Assembly (NCBI RefSeq): GCF_017948405.1 | Contig: NZ_CP072844.1 | Span: 620,001-684,000, forward strand | Length of the DNA: 64,000 bases | Reading direction: 5' to 3' | Source: Psychrosphaera aestuarii | Lineage (GTDB): Bacteria > Pseudomonadota > Gammaproteobacteria > Enterobacterales > Alteromonadaceae | In this document: piece after piece, positions 43,974 to 53,548 of the stretch | Layout of the letters: each line of letters begins with the position of its first letter | Numbering within the stretch: the first letter of the stretch is position 1 | Position numbers and translations under genes: made by a program | Notes under the pieces: model-generated | The model's database searches: none | Told to the model about the DNA's origin: nothing | The model's input: the letters and a program-made list of their open reading frames with translations, nothing else

Positions 43974-46196
43974 ATGGTAAAGCAGTTGCGCCTGCCTCTT
44001 AAGGTAATACTTTTAATATTTACTCTTCTCATATCGATCCTTCTGTATTCAATCAGTGCAGTAGCGGATACCCCTGTGAAAAATAAAAAACCTCATGTCG
44101 ACTACTTCGATTTAAGTTTAGAGCAGCTGTTAAATATTAAAGTAGATATAAGTGCGGGTACTGAATCTAGGCAACAGTTTGTTCCTTCAGCGGTGACTAT
44201 CATTACCAGCAATGACATTGCTGAGTCTGGCGGTCGAACTTTAAACGACGTATTAAATTTGCATGTTCCCGGTTTCTTTAAAGCGGAAGATAAAGACGAC
44301 ACTATTTCTTCTTTTCGTGGACTCGCACCCGACAATAATACGAAAGTACTACTGTTAATAGACGGTGTTAAAGTAAACGCAGAATGGTTTTGGGGACCAG
44401 CGGACAGTATATTAAATGGTCTAGGTTTAGACTTTATTGAACGCATTGAAGTTATTCGTGGTGCGGGAAGTGTTATTTTAGGTCAAGGTGCACAACTGGG
44501 CGTGATAAATATAGTCACGAAGGAAGCGGAGGGAGCCGAACTAAACTTATCCGTAGGTGAATTTGGTGGACGCTCGGTTAGTGCAGCAGCGAGCTTGGAA
44601 CACAATGGTTTAAAATATCAATTTATTGGATCTACTCACAATTTTGACGGTTTTTATTTACCGAGCATAGGCTGGGCTAGCGAAGTAAAAGAGAGCGACT
44701 CATCACACCCGTCTTTTCCCGCAGACAGAGGCAACAAATTAAACCGTATCGAATCGACCAGACTTATCACTAAAGTATCAGACTTTGATTGGCAAATATG
44801 GTTTCAACACCATCAACAAACTCGAGATTTATATAATTGGACCAAAGATAGAGATCAGGTTGAACAGCGGATATCTATTATTGCCGGCGACTATTATTAT
44901 CCAATAAATGATGAGCTGACTATCAAGCTAATCGGCAACTGGCAAAATGATGACTATGCCCTATACGATCATTATTCTGGCTTAACAACAGCAGGAGCTA
45001 ACGAACAAAGAGCTTTTGGGCAGGTTAGGATGTTTACGAGAAAAAACGAGCAAGGTATCAGTTGGTTACTCGGTGCCGAATTAGAGCACATTAAAACAGG
45101 TGATACTAATTGGCAGGGGGATAATTTTTTAGTAAACAAAACTGAGAATTTGACGACTAATTTAAATGAAACGAATACCTGGCTGTTTGAAGATAGTTAT
45201 ACCAATAAAGCGTTATTGGGTGAGCTAAACAGCGAATGGCAGAGTGCATTAAAAGCGAATATTGGCTTTAGATATGATGATCATGGTCATTGGGGTGAGC
45301 ATTTTACGCCACGGATGAGTCTAACCTATCAAAGCGAGCCAGAAGCGAATGTTTATCGATTGACTTATCAACGCGGTTTTAAAGGGCCACCAGGTGTACA
45401 TTATACTGGGGGCTTTTTAGGTGACGGCTTGTTATCTGAGCAGAACTTTAGTCAGCTGGAAGGTTCAGGGATGACATCCTCAACGACAGGCGAACCAATG
45501 CTAAATGTAAGCCCTCCTAAACCAGAATCTATGACTAGTTACGAGTTCTCGGTGAAGGGGGTGGCAGATAAGTATTGGAGTTACGAAATTGCGACATTTT
45601 ATAATCGAATCAACAACTATATTCTGACGTTATCGACTAGAAATGGAGTCCCGGGGAAATCCATAGGAACGGATCGGGTTGGAGACTGGGGGGGCGTTTT
45701 TTATTACGCAAATCAGCCAGGCGAATTAAAAATTCGAGGCATTGAGCTGTCGTCAGTTTGGAAAAAAAACAATTGGCGTCATAAATTATCTTACAGTACC
45801 CATGATGTTGTTAGTGCAGAAGGTTTCGATTTTGGAATGAAATCACCAGTGGCCGGTAACCAAGACGACATCAACGCCAACGGCATGCCAGAGGGTATTT
45901 GGCGATATCAAGGATTTGTAAAGCTGAACAATAAATTTAGTTTATCTTATCAGCATATTTTATTTGAGCGCTGGTGGGCGCCTTGGACAAACTCAGCAGA
46001 GCCCGGTTTAGGTTGGGGTAATGTTTCGGTTAAATGGCAATATAACCAGTCGTTAAACTTGATGTTGTTGGTAAATAATATATGGAATGAAAATGGGTTA
46101 TACCCAATTAGGGCAAGAGGGAATGGAAACGATACTCCAGGTACGCCAGCGTTAGAGCCAAGAAACCTGTCGTTAACAATGAAGTATCGTTTTTAA
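43974..46196 (+). CDS. TonB-dependent outer-membrane receptor
   Basis: A 740-residue receptor. A signal peptide is followed by a plug domain (about 55-190) with VTIITSNDIAESGGRTLNDV, SFRGLAPDNNTKVLLLIDGV, IERIEVIRGAGSVILGQGAQ and LGVINIVTK, then a 22-strand-type barrel ending SLTMKYRF with terminal Phe. It should import a bulky substrate using TonB energy; iron complex, peptide or vitamin cannot be told apart here. It ends convergent with the AbgT gene, 5 bp apart. Confidence 0.94.
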   Translation: MVKQLRLPLKVILLIFTLLISILLYSISAVADTPVKNKKPHVDYFDLSLEQLLNIKVDISAGTESRQQFVPSAVTIITSNDIAESGGRTLNDVLNLHVPGFFKAEDKDDTISSFRGLAPDNNTKVLLLIDGVKVNAEWFWGPADSILNGLGLDFIERIEVIRGAGSVILGQGAQLGVINIVTKEAEGAELNLSVGEFGGRSVSAAASLEHNGLKYQFIGSTHNFDGFYLPSIGWASEVKESDSSHPSFPADRGNKLNRIESTRLITKVSDFDWQIWFQHHQQTRDLYNWTKDRDQVEQRISIIAGDYYYPINDELTIKLIGNWQNDDYALYDHYSGLTTAGANEQRAFGQVRMFTRKNEQGISWLLGAELEHIKTGDTNWQGDNFLVNKTENLTTNLNETNTWLFEDSYTNKALLGELNSEWQSALKANIGFRYDDHGHWGEHFTPRMSLTYQSEPEANVYRLTYQRGFKGPPGVHYTGGFLGDGLLSEQNFSQLEGSGMTSSTTGEPMLNVSPPKPESMTSYEFSVKGVADKYWSYEIATFYNRINNYILTLSTRNGVPGKSIGTDRVGDWGGVFYYANQPGELKIRGIELSSVWKKNNWRHKLSYSTHDVVSAEGFDFGMKSPVAGNQDDINANGMPEGIWRYQGFVKLNNKFSLSYQHILFERWWAPWTNSAEPGLGWGNVSVKWQYNQSLNLMLLVNNIWNENGLYPIRARGNGNDTPGTPALEPRNLSLTMKYRF

Positions 46197-46201
46197 ATAT
46201 A

Positions 46202-47743
46202 CTATTTTGCTGGTACGTAATCGTAACTAGCTTGCAGTCCTAGCGGTAAATCCAATCCCCAGTAAGCCAGTAAAAATATTGTCCAAGCAATTAAGAAAGA
46301 TATTGAGAATGGCAACATCATTGCCGTCAATGTTCCTATACCAGCTCCTTTCACGTATCGCTGACAAAATACAACAACAAGCGGGAAGTAAGGCATTAGT
46401 GGTGTAATGATATTGGTACTTGAATCACCAATTCTATAAGCGGCTTGCGCTAAATCTGGCGATATACCAAGCTGCATAAGCATAGGAATGAATATTGGCG
46501 CTAGCAATGCCCATTTTGCAGAAGCAGAGCCGACGAATAGGTTTATAAAACCTGTTAAGAATATTATTCCAGCAATAGTTACGCCACCTGGTAGCGCCAT
46601 CGCTTTCAAAAACTCAGCACCTTTAACAGCGAGTAAAATACCCAAATTAGATTGGCCAAAAGCGTAAATAAATTGGGCGATAAAGAACATGATAACCAAA
46701 TAGTACCCCATGCCAGACATCGCTTTACTCATGCCTTCAATAAACTGTTTACTGTTAGTAATAGTGCCTATGGCAATGCCGTAAACAACGCCAGGGATTA
46801 AAAATAGTAAAAATATAAGTGGGACTATGGATTTCATCAACGGTGCTGCAAATGCAGTCAAGCTGCCATCTGGTGCACGCCATGGTGATGACTCAAAAGA
46901 CGCGGTGATAAATAATAACGCTAAACTAACAACAATAGATCCAAGTGCTAAGCGCAAAGCTTTACGCTCATTATCTGATAACGGGTCCATTGTCGGTAAG
47001 TCTGACAAGTCGCCGTCTAATTTATTATTTTGCAATTTAGGCTCAACAATTTTATCAGTGATAAACCAACCTAAGCCGGTAATTAAAATTGACGATGCTG
47101 TTGTAAAATAATAGTTATTAAGCGGGTTTAAAGTAACCGAAGGGTCTAGCAACTGAGCACCGGCCTGGGAAATGCCTTGTAACATTGGGTCAAGAGCTGA
47201 TGGAACAAAGTTAGCAGAAAAACCACCTGACACGCCAGCAAACGCGGCGGCAATACCGGCTAAAGGATGACGACCAGCCGCATAAAATATTACACCACCT
47301 AATGGAATAACAAGTACATAACCAGCATCAACTGCAGAGTGGCTAACAATACCAATTAAAATAATCATTGGGGTCAACAGCCACTTAGCGGTTACAGAAA
47401 GTAAAGCTCGAAGACCAGCGTTAATGAAGCCTGAATACTCCGCCACACCTATACCCAGCATTGCAACTAAAACAACGCCGACAGGGTGAAAGTGAGAGAA
47501 GTTAGTCACCATAACGGAGAAGAACTGGGTCATTGCACTACCGGCTAACTGATTGTTAATGATTAACTCTTCGCCAGAGCGAGGATCAATAACATTAAAA
47601 TCTATGCCAGACAGTGCCCAGGATAATACCCAAACAAAAACCATAAGTGAGATAAATAACGCTGCTGGGTCTGGTAGTTTGTTACCCCACACCTCAACTT
47701 TATTTAATATTCTCTGCATAACAGAAGACGATGGATTACCCAT
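46202..47743 (-). CDS. AbgT family transporter
   Basis: A 513-residue inner-membrane protein with about eleven membrane segments. Family marks: NKVEVWGNKLPDPAALFISL at the N-terminus, SHSAVDAGYVLVIPLGGVIF and VGSASAKWALLAPIFIPMLM, and RIGDSSTNIITPLMPYFPLV. AbgT proteins move p-aminobenzoyl-glutamate or export sulfonamides. Here the neighbours are an exported amidohydrolase and a TonB receptor, which would fit peptide or folate-breakdown uptake; that is inference. Confidence 0.92.
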   Translation of the reverse strand: MGNPSSSVMQRILNKVEVWGNKLPDPAALFISLMVFVWVLSWALSGIDFNVIDPRSGEELIINNQLAGSAMTQFFSVMVTNFSHFHPVGVVLVAMLGIGVAEYSGFINAGLRALLSVTAKWLLTPMIILIGIVSHSAVDAGYVLVIPLGGVIFYAAGRHPLAGIAAAFAGVSGGFSANFVPSALDPMLQGISQAGAQLLDPSVTLNPLNNYYFTTASSILITGLGWFITDKIVEPKLQNNKLDGDLSDLPTMDPLSDNERKALRLALGSIVVSLALLFITASFESSPWRAPDGSLTAFAAPLMKSIVPLIFLLFLIPGVVYGIAIGTITNSKQFIEGMSKAMSGMGYYLVIMFFIAQFIYAFGQSNLGILLAVKGAEFLKAMALPGGVTIAGIIFLTGFINLFVGSASAKWALLAPIFIPMLMQLGISPDLAQAAYRIGDSSTNIITPLMPYFPLVVVFCQRYVKGAGIGTLTAMMLPFSISFLIAWTIFLLAYWGLDLPLGLQASYDYVPAK

Positions 47744-47814
47744 TTTTAGCCCTTTTTGTAATTATTATATCGACGAAATAACCTACGACAAAAAGGGTTA
47801 AATTTACAGTGTTT

Positions 47815-48306
47815 TTAATGATTTTTTAGGGCTTGGTACGCTTTAGAGTAGTTTTTTAAACCAAAGGGCAAAGTAATTTGTTTTTTAGAGTTCTTATCCA
47901 AATAAACCAATTGCATCAAGGTTCCATTGGTTAACTCTTTTTGCATTTGCTCATCAATGGCAATATTGGTTTGACATAACTGCGCATTACACTCAAGAAT
48001 TTTAGCTTTAATATCTTTGTTGTTATCAATTTTTATTCCGATACCAGCTTCTTTTAACGCATTACTACCAAGTCTAACGGAAAGGACATCCATGTTTTTT
48101 GGCATTAGAGCAACATTAATAGATGCAACGATACCGGCTTTTTTGCCGTTATCAGCAACGAGCGATTGATGGATATAGCATAAACTAGATTTACAACTTA
48201 ATGTCCATTCACCAAACTTCTCCGGTGTAGCTTGTGCTGAATTGGAAAATACGGAAGCTGAATTAGAAAGCAATAAAAAGCCAAATAATAACGTATGAAA
48301 TTTCAT
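47815..48306 (-). CDS. IalB-like (invasion-associated locus B) periplasmic protein
   Basis: A 163-residue protein with a signal peptide ending near VFSNSA. The pattern EKFGEWTLSCKSSLCYIHQS, a central RLGSNALKEAGIGIKID, the second Cys pair LECNAQLC, and ITLPFGLKNYSKAYQAL matches the IalB family. The name comes from Bartonella; in marine bacteria the role is unknown. It starts right after the terminator of the NIDO protein gene and precedes abgT. Confidence 0.82.
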   Translation of the reverse strand: MKFHTLLFGFLLLSNSASVFSNSAQATPEKFGEWTLSCKSSLCYIHQSLVADNGKKAGIVASINVALMPKNMDVLSVRLGSNALKEAGIGIKIDNNKDIKAKILECNAQLCQTNIAIDEQMQKELTNGTLMQLVYLDKNSKKQITLPFGLKNYSKAYQALKNH

Positions 48307-48320
48307 TTTTACTCCATTAA

Positions 48321-48340
48321 AAAAGGGGACGAATCCCCTT
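48321..48340 (-). terminator. Terminator after the first NIDO protein
   Basis: AAGGGGA / TCCCCTT with a TTCG loop on the minus strand and a T run; it ends the gene at 48375-49751. Confidence 0.88.
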
Positions 48341-48374
48341 AGTTAAACATAATACATTTAGAAATGCTCTAATG

Positions 48375-49751
48375 TTACAGAAGCTTTTTCTTACGGCGAG
48401 CAACTAAAACTAAGCCACCCATTGCAATTAACATTAAAGCTAAACCGTTTGGTTCATTTACAGAGGTGACAGAATCATCAACAAACTCAGTAATTGCTAC
48501 CTGTCTAACTTGCGCATTTACCGAAGCACCCGCTGGATCACCAACAAAAGAAACACCAGTAACAAATGCGACTGGATCATTCGGGTCTAGCATAGTGTCA
48601 ACATCAATACCTAAAATACGGAATGAAGACACGCCACCTTGTGCAAAAACGTGCTCAACACCACCGGTAAGAATTTGATCGAAAACCCAGCCATTGGCAG
48701 TCATTAACCACAATTCAAACAAGTTGTCGTCAAATCCAGTAGGTAGCACTACAGAATAGAAATTAACACCAGAATCCGAATAGTAGTCATAACCAACAGC
48801 AACATCCGGATCAATAAACACCACTTGTTCAGGCACTACCACTAAATCGAAGAACCAGCCTGGTAAATCAGACACACCTTCAACAGGCATAAACGGGTCA
48901 TCGTTTGTACCAGAACCAGTTCCTGTGCTTGTTGGATCTTGAGGAACAGGCGGCTCTTCAGCAAGTACGTTATCTAACGAGTTTGTAAGTTGTCCATTTG
49001 TGTAGCTAAAACGCCAAACACCTGCTTCGCCAATGTTTGAGCCAGTGGTTAACTCTTCTGTCACACCAACAGTGCCTGATTTAGGCAACAAAGTGCTTTG
49101 TTCAACACCGTCTACTTCAGTAATAATGCCAGCAACGCCGATGTCTTCAGCACTACCCAGTGAACCGTCCCATTCTAATTGGCCGTATCTGAACTCAATA
49201 TCATAGTCCGTCGCGACAGGCCTATCATTGAAAAATTCTGTTACGTTACTTGGATCTGTACGGTCGATAATAACTAACTGGAACGTATTTCGTGCTTGGC
49301 TCTCACTGCCTGCTTCGGCAACTCCATCCCACGTATAGGCAATAGTAGAATAGTCGTCGCTTATCCCAAAATAAACAGAACCGCAGTCATCGCAACTAAC
49401 ATCCACAGAGCTAGTGAATGGCGCTAATATGCCAAAGTCAGTAGGGCCACCATTTGAAAAGTCAAGCGAGCGAATCTCAAGGGTTGGGATTTCACTTTGT
49501 CTAGCACTTACGTAACCATCTTTTGATAGTGAGGCCGTATTGATTATAGTATCTTGATATTTAAAGGTTTTGTTACCAATAAAAAAACCGCTATAGTCAT
49601 AATTCTTATTAATTATTTCACTACCGTAAGTGCCCGAGTTAGCATCAATACCAACGTCATTAAAGCCAGTAAGGATAGGATCTGCATTTGAAACGAATGG
49701 CGACAAGCCAATCATTAAACCTGCAATTAAAGAAAGGGATTTATTTTTCAT
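48375..49751 (-). CDS. PEP-CTERM protein with nidogen-like (NIDO) domain, copy 1
   Basis: A 458-residue exported protein. A signal peptide ends near NADPI. A NIDO-like domain (about 25-230) has FGILAPFTSSVDVSCDDCGS, AYTWDGVAEAG, ARNTFQLVII and DIEFRYGQLEWDG. A second domain (about 300-425) has VFIDPDVAVGYDYYSDSG. It ends with a PEP-CTERM-like sorting signal: NEPNGLALMLIAMGGLVLV, then RRKKK. Such proteins are cleaved by an exosortase and placed outside the cell. The gene at 51869-53272 is a paralogue with the same order. No exosortase is in the window. Confidence 0.88.
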   Translation of the reverse strand: MKNKSLSLIAGLMIGLSPFVSNADPILTGFNDVGIDANSGTYGSEIINKNYDYSGFFIGNKTFKYQDTIINTASLSKDGYVSARQSEIPTLEIRSLDFSNGGPTDFGILAPFTSSVDVSCDDCGSVYFGISDDYSTIAYTWDGVAEAGSESQARNTFQLVIIDRTDPSNVTEFFNDRPVATDYDIEFRYGQLEWDGSLGSAEDIGVAGIITEVDGVEQSTLLPKSGTVGVTEELTTGSNIGEAGVWRFSYTNGQLTNSLDNVLAEEPPVPQDPTSTGTGSGTNDDPFMPVEGVSDLPGWFFDLVVVPEQVVFIDPDVAVGYDYYSDSGVNFYSVVLPTGFDDNLFELWLMTANGWVFDQILTGGVEHVFAQGGVSSFRILGIDVDTMLDPNDPVAFVTGVSFVGDPAGASVNAQVRQVAITEFVDDSVTSVNEPNGLALMLIAMGGLVLVARRKKKLL

Positions 49752-49972
49752 ATTGGAAAAGTCCTTTTAATTGAAATTTGAGCTCTACTCACCAAAAGCA
49801 AGATTTACGCCATATATAGGGGCTGTCGTAGAGATCATTTACACTGCTATGACCAATCGCCCTAATTTATTATGATAGAGCGTTTTTAATTTTAAGTGTC
49901 CATACATAAGCGTTTGATAAAACTTTAAAAAGTGTCAGCTATTGTAAAAATAACTGACACTAAACGGTGTGT

Positions 49973-51643
49973 TTATAAGCCTAACACTTGTTTACCTTGC
50001 TTAAAGGTAATATCTACAGGAATATTCGCTTTAGTCAGTTTGGCTAAGTCAGCTCTAAGGTCTGCATTAATCAAACCTTTTTCGGCTACTAATTTAGCAA
50101 CGCCGTCATAATCACCATCACCTTGAAGCTTTAAGATGATGTTAGATAGACCGTCAATAGCGGCTTTCATTTTTTCAATATCTACACTGTAAAAGCCTTG
50201 TTCATCGCGGCTAAACGCACCTTGCTCTTTAAAGTAGTTAAAGCGAACCATGTTGGCTTTACCATGGGCACTTGATGCGCCAAAACGAACAGAGCGGAAG
50301 ATACCGGCCATGAATGTCGTGTAATAGTCTTCAAGCGTACCCTCATCAATTGCGCCTTTTTCTAGTAACTGACGGATCATATACAAACCTAAAATATCCG
50401 CTTTGCCTTCTTCAAGTGCAGAAGCGTGTTCTTTTAACGCGCCTCGAACAGTTTGATCAGAACCAACGACCTGTTTGATGCCTAGACCATGAGCGACTTC
50501 GTGGAACATAGTATTGGCAAAAAACGCAGTAAAAGTGATATTTTTACGTTGCTCAGGCACAATTAATTGCTCAGCGATTGGAACTAGTATGTGATCAAAC
50601 TTAGCTTGCATAGCGTTTTTAAGCTGTAAGCGTCGCGTACCTTTTTGAAGTTGTACTTCTTCATCGTTTGGTAAATTAATCGCAATGGTTTTGCTGCCCG
50701 CATTTGAATGGCCCGCGTAATAGATAACGTCATAGGCATTTAAGTCAGCATCTGATCCAGGCGTTTCTGCTTTATATTTTGCAGGAACTGGCAAGCCTTG
50801 TTGTAATTCTGGTAAGTATGCAGCGTATTTTGCTAATCGCTCGCTCCAGCTCATGTCTTTTACCAATACATAAGATTCAAATGCCGCGCGATAACCAAAT
50901 AACTGGTCTTCATAAGTTTCAATAGGTCCAATAACAACATCAATTGGGTTGTTCTTCATGTCCATCCAAGCGAAGTCTGATGCTTGATATTCGTCGGTTA
51001 CCAATGCTTCAGCACGCATAGTTAGGTAGTTTTTGAACTCCTCATCTTCTGCATAAGAAGCTGCGGTAATTAACAACGAAGCTGCACGGCGCATTTCACC
51101 TTGATACTCTTGATGATAAGGCGCGATTTCTAATTTGCCTTTTTTGTTGCGTTTAATCACTGAATACAAACCATCTTTATTATCAAGCTCTAGCTTCTCA
51201 AACTCAGATTTGGTCATATCCGCAGGATAAAACTCAGCGCCTGGAGACTTTTCTTTGTAGCCAGATAAAAATAATTTGTCGCCGTTTAATCGATCCCATG
51301 GGCCGTAGTTAATTTCTGCGAATGCACGTACTTTAGGATCTTTAATTTTGTCTAAAAACTCAGTTTTGTCTTCACCAAAGGCTTGTAACCAAAATAAGTC
51401 GTCCATTATTTCAGATGCATCAATAAGAACTCCCAGCATCTCTTGTTGTTTTTGACTTAAGTGGCTTAAATCAGCGGTTAGTTCAACGGGATGATAAATA
51501 TCTAGTCGTGATTGCTCGCCGATATATTCAACGGATTGCTGGCCGTTCGAGTCAATTCCAGAATCAGATGGTGCTTTAGAGCAGGCCACTAACAAACTAG
51601 CAGCTATGGCTGTAAACGCTATTTGCTTAAGTTGGGTTTTCAT
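49973..51643 (-). CDS. Lipoprotein zinc peptidase, M49 (dipeptidyl-peptidase III)-like
   Basis: A 556-residue protein with lipobox SLLVACSKA (Cys21 lipidated). The C-terminal half has MFHEVAHGLGIK as the zinc motif and, about 45 residues on, EEGKADILGLYMIRQLLEKG with the third ligand, the layout of M49-like peptidases. Classical dipeptidyl-peptidase III has HExxxH; here the motif is the five-residue HExxH, as in the bacterial M49-like group often called Zn-dependent hydrolase. It lies between two NIDO/PEP-CTERM genes in the same direction, with 220-bp gaps, so cotranscription is uncertain. Confidence 0.8.
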   Translation of the reverse strand: MKTQLKQIAFTAIAASLLVACSKAPSDSGIDSNGQQSVEYIGEQSRLDIYHPVELTADLSHLSQKQQEMLGVLIDASEIMDDLFWLQAFGEDKTEFLDKIKDPKVRAFAEINYGPWDRLNGDKLFLSGYKEKSPGAEFYPADMTKSEFEKLELDNKDGLYSVIKRNKKGKLEIAPYHQEYQGEMRRAASLLITAASYAEDEEFKNYLTMRAEALVTDEYQASDFAWMDMKNNPIDVVIGPIETYEDQLFGYRAAFESYVLVKDMSWSERLAKYAAYLPELQQGLPVPAKYKAETPGSDADLNAYDVIYYAGHSNAGSKTIAINLPNDEEVQLQKGTRRLQLKNAMQAKFDHILVPIAEQLIVPEQRKNITFTAFFANTMFHEVAHGLGIKQVVGSDQTVRGALKEHASALEEGKADILGLYMIRQLLEKGAIDEGTLEDYYTTFMAGIFRSVRFGASSAHGKANMVRFNYFKEQGAFSRDEQGFYSVDIEKMKAAIDGLSNIILKLQGDGDYDGVAKLVAEKGLINADLRADLAKLTKANIPVDITFKQGKQVLGL

Positions 51644-51813
51644 ATTGAACCTCAGGAGAATAATATTGTGTTGTTATTAAAATTCATCACACGCCATCTC
51701 ATTTTGTAAATAGAATAATAGTGGCGCAGAGTATCTGTCGTTTTTATCATTTATAACGCTAACTTGCATTATTTAAAGCAAATCGATCATGAAATTGTAG
51801 AAAAGTTTGCAAC

Positions 51814-51836
51814 AAAAAAGGGACCGAAGTCCCTTT
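51814..51836 (-). terminator. Terminator after the second NIDO protein
   Basis: AAAGGGAC / GTCCCTTT with a TTCG loop and T run on the minus strand; same design as the terminator of the paralogue at 48321-48340. Confidence 0.9.
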
Positions 51837-51868
51837 AAAACAATAAATAGTTAAAAGCTATTTAGCGA

Positions 51869-53272
51869 TTACGCCACATTTACCTTTTTCTTACGCTGTA
51901 ATGCTAAGAAACCACAGCCAAGAAGTAACAGTAGTAACGGGCTAGGCTCACTCACATCGGTGGCATCTGCCACGAACTCAGTGATAGGAACTTGACGGAT
52001 TTGTTGATTACCCGAACCAGTAAATGTAAGGCCAGTAACAAATGCATTTGAGTCTGTAGGGTCAACCATATTTGAGATATCAATACCTAATATACGGAAT
52101 TCAGTAACACCTAATCCACCAAAAAAGTACTGCTCGTCTGCGTTTAGGAAAGCAGAGAATTCCCATACACCGTTAACTAATAGCCACAGTTCGTAGTTTG
52201 CATTAAAGCCGCTAGGTAAAATAACAGAAGCAAAGCTAGAGCCGTTATCAACAAAGTAGTCATAACCAACCGCAACATCAGGGTCGATAAATACGATTTC
52301 ACCAAAGTCTACGTTGAAATCAAATCCCCAACCATTTTCATCTTCAGAAATTGGCATAATTGGGTTTGACGGAGTTTGACCAGGCTCTAAAAACGTTCCA
52401 TCACGGAATGAAAACGTCCAAATACCGTCTTGACCCGTATTTGAAGTATTAGCCAACTCAACAACATCTTGAGATAATGCACCTGGAAGTGAGTAATAAT
52501 TTACCGACTCAATACCTTCAACAGTAAGTTCGCTAGACGCTAATTCTACTACTTGAGGAGTTGGGATGCTTTGTGGAAAATTTACAGGGCCACATTCTTC
52601 AACAGGACATTCACAATCGCCATTTGGACACTCACAGTCTCCACCCGGACATTCACAGTCGATTTCACAACCATCGCCTGGGCCACCGCCATTAAAACCG
52701 TTGCCCGCGGCAAAACCAGCTTGTGCACTATCGGCCCACTCTAATTGTTGGTAACGAAATTCAATATCAAAGTCGCCGTCTACACCAGTATCGCCAGAAC
52801 GATCAATGAGCACTGCTTGGAACGTATTACGTTCGCCAGATCCTGAATTCCCATACTCTGCAACGTCATACCAAGTCACAGCTGTTACGCCTTCTTCTGG
52901 CGACCCAACATAAATATTTCCGCAACTAGGGTCTTCTTCCGAACCACAAGATACATCAACATCGCCCCAGTAAGGTGCAATCATAGGACTAGAGACGGTT
53001 TCAAAACTCTCTGGTGTGAAGTCTCTATAACCACTACCAAAAGTTAGGTTACCGTTAGAGTTCACAAAAAATGTGTTATACGAATTGTTAAAAAAATTAA
53101 CATTAAAAGGTAGGTTTAATGCATTGCTAGAGCCGTCATCAATAAGAGGTAAAGCTTGTACGCCAAGCCCTAATTCTCCGCCCATGCCGGTTAAGATAAC
53201 GTCAGCCTTGGATTCTTGCGATAGTGCAAAAAATACCACCACTGCGCAAAATAACGTTTTAATAAACTTCAT
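51869..53272 (-). CDS. PEP-CTERM protein with NIDO domain and CECP repeats, copy 2
   Basis: A 467-residue paralogue of the gene at 48375-49751. A signal peptide ends near SKADV. The NIDO-like domain has MIAPYWGDVDVSCGSEED, VTWYDVAEYG, ERNTFQAVLIDRSGD and DIEFRYQQLEWAD. It then carries a cysteine-rich insert near residues 200-240 (DCECPGGDCECPNGDCECP) absent from copy 1. The shared domain VFIDPDVAVGYDYFVDNGS follows, and the C-terminus is the sorting signal VSEPSPLLLLLLGCGFLAL and QRKKK. The insert may bind metal or form disulfides. Confidence 0.88.
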   Translation of the reverse strand: MKFIKTLFCAVVVFFALSQESKADVILTGMGGELGLGVQALPLIDDGSSNALNLPFNVNFFNNSYNTFFVNSNGNLTFGSGYRDFTPESFETVSSPMIAPYWGDVDVSCGSEEDPSCGNIYVGSPEEGVTAVTWYDVAEYGNSGSGERNTFQAVLIDRSGDTGVDGDFDIEFRYQQLEWADSAQAGFAAGNGFNGGGPGDGCEIDCECPGGDCECPNGDCECPVEECGPVNFPQSIPTPQVVELASSELTVEGIESVNYYSLPGALSQDVVELANTSNTGQDGIWTFSFRDGTFLEPGQTPSNPIMPISEDENGWGFDFNVDFGEIVFIDPDVAVGYDYFVDNGSSFASVILPSGFNANYELWLLVNGVWEFSAFLNADEQYFFGGLGVTEFRILGIDISNMVDPTDSNAFVTGLTFTGSGNQQIRQVPITEFVADATDVSEPSPLLLLLLGCGFLALQRKKKVNVA

Positions 53273-53548
53273 TCAAAAGATGTCCTTATTAGAGTTTTAA
53301 AATATGATGTATCTTGTTGCGACAAAGCAAAAACAAAGCCAATACTTAAACCGTTGATTTCAATGAGTTTTTTAAAACAATATTGGGTTGGTGTAAAAAT
53401 AGTCGACAATAAAGCTAAGTTTTTCAATGACTTGTACTCTAATTGGGTACGCTTTTTATGAACAAAAACGGTTGTTATTGAACTAAAATAAACGCGTTTA
53501 AGTATTTGAACGTGTTAATGCAAAGATATTTTAATAATTGGAGTAGGT

